From contig JAGORP010000065.1 of the NCBI GenBank assembly GCA_018062725.1, positions 1 through 12,204 of the forward strand: 12,204 nt of DNA. The letters run 5' to 3'. How positions within the stretch are numbered: position 1 is the stretch's first letter; each line of letters opens with the position of its first letter. Below, in pieces: positions 1-6,163 of this stretch. The stretch comes from Flavobacterium sp. Lineage in GTDB: Bacteria > Bacteroidota > Bacteroidia > Flavobacteriales > Flavobacteriaceae. The position numbers and the translations under genes are program-made. Below the pieces are notes generated by a model. That model did no database searches and was not told the origin of the DNA. It saw only the letters and a program-made list of their open reading frames with translations.

Positions 1-103
1 TTGCCGTATATTATACCACAATTCCATAAAAAAGTGCCGCACCTACGGAGCGGTTGGGTGGTTGTTATGCTGTTGCTACAAAGCTATCGAACCTACGGCT
101 CTA
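1..103. repeat. Dispersed intergenic repeat with two ACCTACGG cores (runs off the window edge)
   Basis: The stretch holds GTGCCGCACCTACGGAGC (34-51) and, 50 bp on, GAACCTACGGCTC (89-101). The shared core ACCTACGG lies at 41-48 and 91-98, with CTACAAAGCTATCG between. From general knowledge, similar CCTACGG-containing segments recur between genes of Flavobacterium and other Bacteroidota; I cannot count copies here. It contains no credible gene: a 65-codon reading frame across it is only repeat sequence. It abuts and probably truncates the DUF456 gene, whose TAG stop (101-103) lies at the repeat boundary. Confidence 0.6.
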
Positions 104-517
104 AGAAAAAAAACCTAAAAATGACCCAGTTGCTGCTTTTAAAGCACGCTTGTGATCATGTTTGTCAAAATACAACTCACCTAGCAATGCGCCAGTAAAT
201 GCTCCAATAATGAAGCCAAATGGAATGGGAATAAACAAACCAATCAATAAACCAATGTTAGTTCCCCAAATACCATATTTACTTCCTCCAAAGTGTTTTG
301 TGCCTTTTGCTGGAATGATATAATCTAAAATTAATATAACAATGGTTATAAAAAGTGTAATTCCCAATACCCAATAGTTTACAGGAACAGTCTTAGTTAA
401 ATATAAAAAAAGTAAGCCTAACCAACTTAATCCGGGGCCAGGCAATGCAGGTAAAAAACTACCAAAAATGCCTACAATTATGCAAATAAAAGCTACAAGT
501 AACAATATTGAATCCAT
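101..517 (-). CDS. DUF456 family small membrane protein, C-terminus probably truncated
   Basis: The 138-residue protein is almost entirely hydrophobic, with an N-terminal helix (about 3-24), helices near 32-40 and 48-66, and a glycine-rich membrane hairpin at about 84-115. The features PALPGPG near the N-terminus, DYIIPAKGTKHFGGSKYGIWG in the middle and RALKAATGSFLGF near the end mark it as DUF456, an inner-membrane family of unknown function. Family members usually run on for roughly 20-30 more residues with a last membrane helix after GSFLGF. Here the reading frame stops with F-F-S exactly where a dispersed repeat begins (1-103), so the last helix is missing. A one-base correction in the T8 tract does not restore a family-like tail, so insertion or deletion at the repeat is the better explanation. 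The gene is divergent from the lipoprotein gene at 587. The family call is firm; whether the product still works is unknown. Confidence 0.75.
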   Translation of the reverse strand: MDSILLLVAFICIIVGIFGSFLPALPGPGLSWLGLLFLYLTKTVPVNYWVLGITLFITIVILILDYIIPAKGTKHFGGSKYGIWGTNIGLLIGLFIPIPFGFIIGAFTGALLGELYFDKHDHKRALKAATGSFLGFFS

Positions 518-586
518 ACCTTAATTTTTATTACTTTTGACATTAAATATAATCATTTATCTAAATCCTAAGTCATTATAATTCAA

Positions 587-1072
587 ATGAAAAAAGTAAG
601 CTTTTTATTCGCACTTATCACATTGTTTCAAAGTTGTCAATATTTTGAAAAAAATGTCCCAAATAAAGAGGAATTACTTCAAAAAGAATTAAAAAAAATC
701 AATTGGGAGGAAGTAGATGAATTTCCATCAACGGTAGCCTGTGATTCTATTGCCGATAAAATCCAACGCAAACAATGTTTCTTCGATTTCATGTCGACAC
801 AATTACAAATGAAATTAGCAAACGATACTATTCGAACTTACTACAAAGGGTTGGATACATTGCCTGTAAAAGTTATGGTCTTGTCGAATGCTCAAATTTC
901 GTTCCAATCACATTTTGATGCCGACAGTTTGCCTTTTGATCAGTATAAAGCGGATAGTGTTTTGCAATCAAAATTACTATCTTTTCCTGCTGTAGAACCT
1001 GCGATAAAACGAGGAATGAAAGTAAAATCGGAGTTCGTTATTCCTGTATATATTAAAGGAAATAAGAAATAA
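587..1072 (+). CDS. Small lipoprotein with TonB C-terminal-like domain, function unknown
   Basis: The 161-residue product starts with MKK, a hydrophobic stretch and a lipobox LFQSC with the acylated cysteine at residue 17, so it is a predicted envelope lipoprotein. The rest contains VDEFP (43-47), Cys52, KQCF (62-66) and a C-terminal stretch near 134-158 (LPxxxPAIKRGMKVKSEFVIPVYIK-like). That pattern resembles the TonB C-terminal-like fold seen in many Bacteroidota 'energy transducer' relatives and orphan lipoproteins, where the region after the cysteine pair forms the beta-sheet domain. It lacks the proline-rich spacer and the single N-terminal anchor of a true TonB, so an orphan periplasmic partner domain is more likely than a working TonB. 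The gene ends 3 bp from the convergent glycosyltransferase gene, leaving no room for a separate terminator. The lipoprotein call is strong; the domain call is by pattern only. Confidence 0.75.
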   Translation: MKKVSFLFALITLFQSCQYFEKNVPNKEELLQKELKKINWEEVDEFPSTVACDSIADKIQRKQCFFDFMSTQLQMKLANDTIRTYYKGLDTLPVKVMVLSNAQISFQSHFDADSLPFDQYKADSVLQSKLLSFPAVEPAIKRGMKVKSEFVIPVYIKGNKK

Positions 1073-1075
1073 ATT

Positions 1076-2179
1076 CTATTTTTTAAAAGTCCTACCTTTC
1101 CAACTGTATTTTCCAAAAAAGGAATAGAAAACTACAGCACTACTAAAAAAAGGATAGATCAAACTGCATAAAATTAAATAGCGTAATGGTTTTTTTAAAT
1201 AGACAGATGTTTGTTTTAAAAGGATAAAATCGATCAGCAGTTTTATTGCAAAAAACCATGCAAAGAGCTGTAATTCATATTTGGAAAACCAAAAAATGAA
1301 AAGCATGGCCACTAAAATTAAATTAATCAGAAAAACAGACAAACCCAATTGTTTACTATAGATCGATTTGTAATTTGCTGTTTTGCTTGCCCAACGAACA
1401 CGTTGTAAGAATAAATTTTTCCATGTTTTTTCCGTTTTGGTAGTAACTACAGAATGGTAAGATTTTAGAAAATGAACTGATTTTACTTCCCTTGAAATGG
1501 CTTTTTGCAATAAAAAAACGTCGTCTCCACTGGCAATTAAGTCATTTCCTTCGAATCCATTCAATTCTTGAAAAAATGATTTTTCATAACAAAAATTGGC
1601 CCCATTACACATAAAAGCCTGCTGGTTTCCAAAACTTCCAATCGTGGTACCTTGTAGACTTAACAAATCCATCTGTTGAAAGGTGTCTAAAATACTATTT
1701 TCAGTACGATAGACTACTCCAGAAGCAATCATTCTTGGCTTTTCTTTTTGAATGCAGAAATCAAATGTTGCCAGCCAGTTTTCAGGAACTTCGCAATCGG
1801 CATCGGTAGTGATAATCCATTCGTTTTTAGCAATTGCAATGGCTGTATTGATCGCGTCTTTCTTTGGAGAATTGGTCTTACGGATGTTTTTAATAAGCTT
1901 CCACCTTTCATTGTCAGTCTTCCATCCATCTGTTGAGTCATCATCCATCAAAATAACTTCAAATAATTCTGAAGGATAATTCAATTTTTCTATCGAATGC
2001 AATAGTTTGGGAAGTGTTTCTTTTTCGTTTCGAAATGGAACGATAACCGTAAATTTTGTCTTTGGAGTCGTTTGCTTGTAACGAAAAACAGGTGCTTTAC
2101 TGAAACCTACAATCAGCCAAAAGATATTGAGTAAATACCAAAATAAAACACAATAAAATAGGAGAATTATTGCTTCCAT
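1076..2179 (-). CDS. Membrane-anchored family 2 glycosyltransferase
   Basis: The 367-residue protein has an N-terminal membrane helix (about 4-26), a GT-A catalytic domain and three C-terminal membrane helices (about 280-297, 304-322 and 331-354). Catalytic landmarks are TVIVPFRNE (44-52), the acidic DDDST (79-83) for nucleotide-sugar binding, the metal-binding DAD (126-128), GDD (218-220) and QRVRW (259-263), which matches the Q/RxxRW acceptor motif of processive family 2 enzymes. It would transfer a sugar from an activated donor at the cytoplasmic face of the inner membrane; donor and acceptor cannot be read from the sequence. Its ATG lies inside the end of the upstream LPG_synthase_TM gene (13-bp overlap), so the two are very likely co-transcribed and translationally coupled. 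A shared role in making or moving an envelope glycolipid is inferred. Confidence 0.88.
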   Translation of the reverse strand: MEAIILLFYCVLFWYLLNIFWLIVGFSKAPVFRYKQTTPKTKFTVIVPFRNEKETLPKLLHSIEKLNYPSELFEVILMDDDSTDGWKTDNERWKLIKNIRKTNSPKKDAINTAIAIAKNEWIITTDADCEVPENWLATFDFCIQKEKPRMIASGVVYRTENSILDTFQQMDLLSLQGTTIGSFGNQQAFMCNGANFCYEKSFFQELNGFEGNDLIASGDDVFLLQKAISREVKSVHFLKSYHSVVTTKTEKTWKNLFLQRVRWASKTANYKSIYSKQLGLSVFLINLILVAMLFIFWFSKYELQLFAWFFAIKLLIDFILLKQTSVYLKKPLRYLILCSLIYPFFSSAVVFYSFFGKYSWKGRTFKK

Positions 2180-3102
2180 TTCGATTTAAAATTTAGCACA
2201 AAATAACTTCCAATCACCACTGGAATAACAGTATTTAAAAACCACATTAACGTACTTATAAAAACGACAATCCATTCGTTGATTCCTAAAAGCCCAAAAA
2301 AATAAACAGCTACACTTCCTTTTACAGCAAAATCTAAAAACTGAAAGGTTGGTAACGAAGACGCTAAGAAATAAACAGATGTTATTGTCGCCATTAGTAA
2401 TAAATACGGAATTTGAACCTCAAAGATTAGAAATAAAAAGTAGTATTGATGGGAAAAAGTCACATAACGAAGTAACCCTAAAAGTATGTTTTTTTGATGC
2501 ACCGATTTTGGAAGTTCATTTAATTTTTGTATCAGTTTTTCAATAGAATAGCCTTTTATTTTTATTTTTTTAAAGAAAAAAGTAAAGAGAAAAAGGAGAA
2601 GAGTTATTCCAAAAAGAGCAATTACAACTTTTGCTGAAATAATGTTGAACTGAATATTAAAGTAAAATAAGCCTAATGTGCCGAAGAAAATCGTTAAAAT
2701 CAATTGAATTCCGTTACAAATCAAATTCAGAAAAATAATTTTTTTGGTTTTTACTTTTTCAAAAAACAAGGCTTTACCGGCATATTCTCCAATTCCGTTG
2801 GGCGTAAATAAGGCTAAAGTCAAGGCGCCTAAAACTTGTTCGGTTGCTTGCTTAACAGAAATAGGTGTAATTACTTGAACTAAATTTTGCCATTTTAGAA
2901 TTTCTAAAAAACGATTCAGAAAGGATAAAAACAGAATCAGCAACATGCTCCAAACAGACGTTTTACTCCAAACCAGTTGCCTAAATTTTTGCCAATCGAG
3001 TTGTGCATTCGAAGTCAATCGATCATAAATAAAATAAAATGCACCAGCAACTACTAAAACTTTAAGCAGAAGTACTAAGAATTGTTTAGCTTTGTTGGAC
3101 AT
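2167..3102 (-). CDS. LPG_synthase_TM (YbhN/UPF0104-like) polytopic membrane protein
   Basis: A very hydrophobic protein with about seven membrane helices. The segment TPNGIGEYAGKALFF matches the conserved Pro/Gly-Glu loop of the lysylphosphatidylglycerol-synthase transmembrane superfamily, and the later SLPTFQFLDFAVKGS matches the second conserved loop. It lacks the soluble aminoacyl-transfer domain of MprF, so it corresponds only to the flippase-like membrane part; relatives are usually thought to move or bind lipid-linked substrates. The open frame extends to an ATG at 3126, but the ATG at 3102 (MSNKAKQF) puts a short basic stretch directly before the first helix and leaves 40 bp before the divergent ruvC start, so 3102 is preferred (311 residues; 319 from 3126). 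It overlaps the downstream glycosyltransferase gene by 13 bp. The substrate is unknown. Confidence 0.78.
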   Translation of the reverse strand: MSNKAKQFLVLLLKVLVVAGAFYFIYDRLTSNAQLDWQKFRQLVWSKTSVWSMLLILFLSFLNRFLEILKWQNLVQVITPISVKQATEQVLGALTLALFTPNGIGEYAGKALFFEKVKTKKIIFLNLICNGIQLILTIFFGTLGLFYFNIQFNIISAKVVIALFGITLLLFLFTFFFKKIKIKGYSIEKLIQKLNELPKSVHQKNILLGLLRYVTFSHQYYFLFLIFEVQIPYLLLMATITSVYFLASSLPTFQFLDFAVKGSVAVYFFGLLGINEWIVVFISTLMWFLNTVIPVVIGSYFVLNFKSKWKQ

Positions 3103-3142
3103 TGTTATCATAAGGCAAAGAAACAAAACTTTACACTAAAAT

Positions 3143-3697
3143 TTGGCAAACGAACGCATCATATTAGGAATTGACCCAGGAACTACCATTATGGGGTTTG
3201 GCTTAATCAAAGTCATCAATAAAAAGATGGAATTTCTTCAGTTGAATGAATTGGTTTTATCGAAATATGATGACCATTATACCAAGTTACGGGTCATTTT
3301 TGAACGCACCATAGAATTAATCGAAACGCATCATCCCGATGAAATCGCCATTGAAGCACCTTTCTTTGGAAAAAACGTACAATCAATGTTGAAATTGGGT
3401 CGTGCGCAAGGCGTGGCAATGGCCGCTGGATTATCGCGTCAAATCCCGATTACAGAATACGAACCCAAAAAAATAAAAATGGCCATTACGGGTAACGGAA
3501 ACGCCAGTAAAGAGCAAGTAGCTAAAATGCTACAACAGTTGTTAGGTTTAAAAGAATTGCCTAAAAATTTGGATAGTACTGATGGACTAGCCGCTGCTGT
3601 TTGTCATTTTTTTAATACCGGAAAGGTAATTGGAACCAAAAGTTATTCCGGTTGGGATGCTTTTGTCAAACAGAATGAAGAACGAGTGAAGAAATAA
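3143..3697 (+). CDS. ruvC: Holliday junction resolvase RuvC
   Basis: RuvC is the dimeric endonuclease that cuts Holliday junctions with RuvAB during recombinational repair. The 184-residue length is close to the family norm. The RNase H-like fold and all four catalytic acids are present: Asp11 in GIDPGT, Glu71 in IAIEAPFF, and Asp144 and Asp147 in DSTDGLAAAVCH. The conserved GRAQGVA and ITGNGNASKEQV segments are also present. The start must be the TTG at 3143: an in-frame TAA sits at 3137-3139 and the first ATG (residue 18) lies beyond the first catalytic aspartate. The stop is one base before the TTG start of hemW, so the two are surely one transcript. It is divergent from the LPG_synthase_TM gene with only about 40 bp for both promoters. 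Confidence 0.96.
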   Translation: MANERIILGIDPGTTIMGFGLIKVINKKMEFLQLNELVLSKYDDHYTKLRVIFERTIELIETHHPDEIAIEAPFFGKNVQSMLKLGRAQGVAMAAGLSRQIPITEYEPKKIKMAITGNGNASKEQVAKMLQQLLGLKELPKNLDSTDGLAAAVCHFFNTGKVIGTKSYSGWDAFVKQNEERVKK

Positions 3698-3698
3698 T

Positions 3699-4832
3699 TT
3701 GGCTGGAATCTACCTACATATCCCTTTTTGCAAGCAGGCATGTCATTACTGCGATTTTCATTTTTCTACTTCACTGAAGAAAAAAGACGAGATGCTTTTG
3801 GCACTTGCTAAGGAATTACAATTGCGTAAAAATGAATTTAAAGAGGAAATAGTCGAAACCATTTATTTTGGTGGTGGAACACCATCTATATTGCAAGTTT
3901 CGGATTTGAAATTTTTGCTTGATGAAGTCTATAAAAACTTTCAAGTTTCCGATACTCCAGAAATTACAATTGAAGCCAATCCGGATGATTTGTCGGAAGA
4001 ACGAATCATCGAATTGTCAAAAAACCGAATCAACAGATTAAGCATTGGTGTGCAGTCCTTTTTTGAAGCCGATTTGCTATTGATGAATCGTGCGCACAAC
4101 TCGGCGGAAGCCAAAAAATGTTTGGAAATCGCAACGCAGTATTTCGATAATATTTCAGTCGATTTAATCTACGGAATTCCGGGTTTGACGAATGAAAAAT
4201 GGCAGCAAAACATTCAAACATTGTTAGATTTGAATATCCCACATATTTCGAGTTATGCCTTAACAGTAGAGCCTAAAACGGCTTTGGCGACTTTAATTAA
4301 AAATGGTAAAATTCCAACTCCGGATGATGGAGTAGCTCATGATCAATTTTTAATACTTGTGGAAACGTTAGAAAACAATGGATTTGTACACTACGAATTG
4401 TCTAATTTCGGAAAGCCTGACTATTTTTCTCGAAACAATTCGGCCTATTGGTTGGGAAAAAAATATGTAGGCATTGGACCTTCGGCACATAGTTATGACG
4501 GAAAAAACCGTTCTTGGAATATTGCTAATAATTCCTTGTATTTGAAATCCTTGGCAGAAAACAAATTACCTATTGAAGTCGAGACATTGACCAAAACAGA
4601 TCGTTATAATGAATATGTGATGACTGGTTTACGAACCGTTTGGGGTGTTTCGCTTCATCGAATTGAAAGTGAATTTGGTGTATCTTATTTGAATTATTTA
4701 CTTCAAAATGCCGATAACTATTTGAAGGAAGGAAAACTACAACTGGTTGATAACGTATTAAAAACCACGAATAAAGGAAAATTCTTTTGTGATGGAATTG
4801 CTTCCGATCTTTTTTGGTTAAATTTGGAATAA
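3699..4832 (+). CDS. hemW: Radical SAM haem chaperone HemW
   Basis: HemW belongs to the HemN-like radical SAM family and is thought to deliver haem to apo-proteins rather than oxidise coproporphyrinogen. The 377-residue protein has the cluster motif CxxxCxxC at Cys11, Cys15 and Cys18 (CKQACHYC) near its N-terminus, the SAM-binding GGGTP at 58-62, IGVQSF, an SVDLIYGIPG strand, SSYALTVEP and a C-terminal HemN-type domain. It lacks the extra N-terminal region of true HemN. The start is a forced TTG: the frame is closed by a TGA at 3687-3689 and the first ATG comes after the cluster cysteines. It follows ruvC with a one-base gap, so it relies on translational coupling. Its stop codon is one base from the left end of the GxxExxY unit, so any native 3' UTR or terminator has been displaced. 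Confidence 0.94.
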   Translation: MAGIYLHIPFCKQACHYCDFHFSTSLKKKDEMLLALAKELQLRKNEFKEEIVETIYFGGGTPSILQVSDLKFLLDEVYKNFQVSDTPEITIEANPDDLSEERIIELSKNRINRLSIGVQSFFEADLLLMNRAHNSAEAKKCLEIATQYFDNISVDLIYGIPGLTNEKWQQNIQTLLDLNIPHISSYALTVEPKTALATLIKNGKIPTPDDGVAHDQFLILVETLENNGFVHYELSNFGKPDYFSRNNSAYWLGKKYVGIGPSAHSYDGKNRSWNIANNSLYLKSLAENKLPIEVETLTKTDRYNEYVMTGLRTVWGVSLHRIESEFGVSYLNYLLQNADNYLKEGKLQLVDNVLKTTNKGKFFCDGIASDLFWLNLE

Positions 4833-4833
4833 G

Positions 4834-4881
4834 TTAACCGCAAGGACGCTAAGTTTTACGTGAGGTTCGCAAAGTATTTCT
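4834..4881 (+). repeat. Left terminal inverted repeat arm of the GxxExxY unit
   Basis: The arm starts with TTAACCGCAAGG and contains two related sub-units, CGCTAAG (4847-4853) and CGCAAAG (4868-4874), 21 bp apart. It aligns by eye in reverse complement with 5364-5417, with small gaps. Its inner part, AGGTTCGCAAAGT (4863-4875), also forms a perfect 13-bp inverted repeat with ACTTTGCGAACCT (4915-4927), so a hairpin with a 39-nt loop lies just upstream of the GxxExxY start. Confidence 0.7.
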
Positions 4882-4954
4882 TTGCATGCCATTTTTTTGC
4901 GCTCTTAGCATTAAACTTTGCGAACCTTTCATTAAATATACGCCACGAAAAATT

Positions 4955-5331
4955 ATGACAGAAAACGAATTATCAAAAATTGTATTTGATAGTGCTTTAA
5001 AAGTACATCAAAATTTAGGTCCAGGATTATTGGAAAGTGCTTATGAAGAATGTTTGTACTATGAAATAAAGAAAACAGGACTTTTTATTGAAAAGCAAAA
5101 ATCACTCTCTTTGATTTATGAAGAAGTAAAATTAGAGATAGGTATAGAGTTGATATTATTATAGAAAACAAGCTAATTTTAGAAATTAAATCTGGCGAAA
5201 TGATTAATGATGTGCATTTTGCGCAACTTTTAACCTATTTAAAATTGACAAATTGTAAATTAGGGTTGTTAATGAACTTCAATGTGAGTTTAATAAAAAA
5301 CGGAATTAAAAGAGTGGTGAATAATCTTTAA
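4955..5331 (+). pseudogene. GxxExxY family protein (PD-(D/E)XK nuclease-like), broken by a one-base deletion
   Basis: The first part, from ATG 4955, reads MTENELSKIVFDSALKVHQN and carries the family signature GLLESAY (GxxExxY, residues 24-30). At GGTATAGAG (5141-5149) one base is missing, so the frame ends at the TAG at 5162-5164. Restoring one base after GGT gives a continuation with Y-R-V-D-I-I-I-E, L-E-I-K-S-G-E and a conserved HFAQLLTYLKL segment, ending at TAA 5329-5331, for a normal full length of about 125 residues. The Asp in RVD and the ExK in LEIK fit a PD-(D/E)XK nuclease core. The family's biological role is unsettled. An in-frame ATG at 4886 only translates repeat sequence and is not the start. 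The gene lies inside a unit bounded by inverted repeats. A sequencing error cannot be excluded. Confidence 0.85.
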
Positions 5332-5363
5332 AATTGATGTAAAACAATTGCGTCCTTTCGTTT

Positions 5364-5417
5364 AGATAAATATCTTTTGCGAACCTAGCGTAAATCTTTT
5401 GCGAACCTTGCGGTTAA
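5364..5417 (-). repeat. Right terminal inverted repeat arm with two 14-bp direct copies
   Basis: TCTTTTGCGAACCT occurs twice, at 5373-5386 and 5395-5408, 22 bp apart, and the arm ends with CCTTGCGGTTAA (5406-5417), the reverse complement of the left end. At its inner edge AGATA-AA-TATCT (5364-5375) is a small palindrome. The arm lies directly against the ATG of the cyclase gene (5420), so it is that gene's whole visible 5' leader. Confidence 0.7.
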
Positions 5418-5419
5418 AT

Positions 5420-6163
5420 ATGAAAGCAACAATACACAATCTAATTTTTGACTTATCAAAACCAATTGATATTTCAATTCCATTATCCAATTCAGAGAAA
5501 AATCCAATTGCTTGGTATATCGAAAAACCAATAATCGAACCAGTTCGTTTTGGGGATTGGGTGGGGAAAGTTTCAGAAGGAAGTTCTACCAATTTTAATA
5601 ATATTTTTTTCAATCCGCACGGACACGGTACGCATACCGAATGTTTGGGGCATATCACCAATGATTTTTACAGCATCAATCAATGCTTGAAACAGTTTTT
5701 CTTTATGGCTGAATTGATTTCCGTCGTGCCTAAAAAAAATGGGGAAGATTTGGTTATTGACAAAGATTGTTTCGCTTCACTGGGAATGACTGAGGCGCTA
5801 ATTATTCGTACGCTTCCAAATTCCCAAGATAAAAAATCAAAAAATTATTCGCATACGAATCCGCCTTATTTAACGGAAGAAGCCGCAATTTTTATCCGCG
5901 AATTGGGTGTCAAACATTTACTAATCGATTTACCAAGTGTAGATCGAGAAGAAGATGAAGGGAAATTATTGGCGCACAAAGCTTTTTGGAATGTAAAAGA
6001 TGTGCAATATTTGAACGCAGATGCACGAATAGATTGTACCATCACCGAAATGATTTTCGTGGAAGATTGTATTGTAGATGGTACTTATTTGCTAAATTTA
6101 CAAATCGCTTCGTTTGAAAATGACGCAAGTCCTAGCAAACCGGTGCTTTATAAAATAGAGTAA
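5420..6163 (+). CDS. Cyclase-family (kynurenine formamidase-like) metal-dependent hydrolase
   Basis: The product (247 residues from ATG 5420) has the layout of the PF04199 cyclase family, which includes bacterial kynurenine formamidase and isatin hydrolase: an N-terminal DLSKPIDISIPL segment, a metal-binding motif HGHGTHTECLGH at 67-78, and a later LLIDLPSVDREEDEG segment. The usual motif is HxGTHxDxPxH; here there is one extra residue before GTH and Glu replaces Asp, so the metal site or substrate may differ. No tryptophan-degradation genes lie nearby, so the substrate is unknown. An upstream in-frame TTG at 5399 would only translate the repeat arm and is rejected as the start. The native leader has apparently been replaced by the right arm of the GxxExxY unit. 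The stop is immediately followed by the ATG of the DUF4230 gene, so these are co-translated. Confidence 0.82.
   Translation: MKATIHNLIFDLSKPIDISIPLSNSEKNPIAWYIEKPIIEPVRFGDWVGKVSEGSSTNFNNIFFNPHGHGTHTECLGHITNDFYSINQCLKQFFFMAELISVVPKKNGEDLVIDKDCFASLGMTEALIIRTLPNSQDKKSKNYSHTNPPYLTEEAAIFIRELGVKHLLIDLPSVDREEDEGKLLAHKAFWNVKDVQYLNADARIDCTITEMIFVEDCIVDGTYLLNLQIASFENDASPSKPVLYKIE

Larger units (their letters stand above)
4834..5417. mobile_element. Putative 584-bp mobile unit: GxxExxY gene between terminal inverted repeats
   Basis: The unit begins with TTAACCGCAAGG (4834-4845) and ends with its exact reverse complement CCTTGCGGTTAA (5406-5417). Inside these ends the two arms keep matching imperfectly for about 50 bp, built from roughly 22-bp sub-units with the core AGGTTCGCAAA(A)G. 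The only gene inside is a frameshifted GxxExxY gene (4955-5331). No transposase is present, and no target-site duplication is obvious: the left flank is ...GGAATAAG, the right flank ATATGAAAG, unless the TTAA at each tip is itself the duplicated target. It fills the gap between hemW and the cyclase gene almost to the base. That it moves as a unit is inferred from the ends and the fit, not shown. Confidence 0.55.

Noticed and set aside
101..115. A homopolymer sequencing error in the T8 tract as the cause of the short DUF456 protein
   Set aside because: Shifting the frame by one base continues into repeat sequence and does not restore a membrane helix.
1..198. Plus-strand open frame of 65 codons starting with TTG at position 1
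   Set aside because: It runs across the dispersed repeat and antisense to the DUF456 gene, and its translation resembles no protein.
518..586. Divergent promoters between the DUF456 and lipoprotein genes
   Set aside because: TTTG at 536-539 has no acceptable TAnnTTTG partner at 19-21 nt, and the minus-strand TATATTTA lacks a partner; the evidence is too weak to annotate.
4886..4954. Upstream in-frame ATG at 4886 extending the GxxExxY protein by 23 residues
   Set aside because: The extra residues are translated repeat-arm sequence; the family start MTENELSKIV at 4955 is the natural one.
5131..5164. Programmed -1 ribosomal frameshift in the GxxExxY gene
   Set aside because: There is no X-XXY-YYZ slippery heptamer at the shift point and no obvious downstream pseudoknot; a simple deletion is more likely.
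5364..5417. CRISPR-like array from the repeated TCTTTTGCGAACCT
   Set aside because: Only two copies with an 8-bp spacer, mirrored in inverse orientation at the other end of the unit, and no cas genes.
5399..5419. TTG start at 5399 for the cyclase gene
   Set aside because: The seven added residues are encoded by the inverted repeat; the ATG at 5420 gives the natural N-terminus.
5362..5661. Minus-strand open frame antisense to the 5' part of the cyclase gene
   Set aside because: It is a shadow of the cyclase coding frame and the repeat arm, with no protein-family features.
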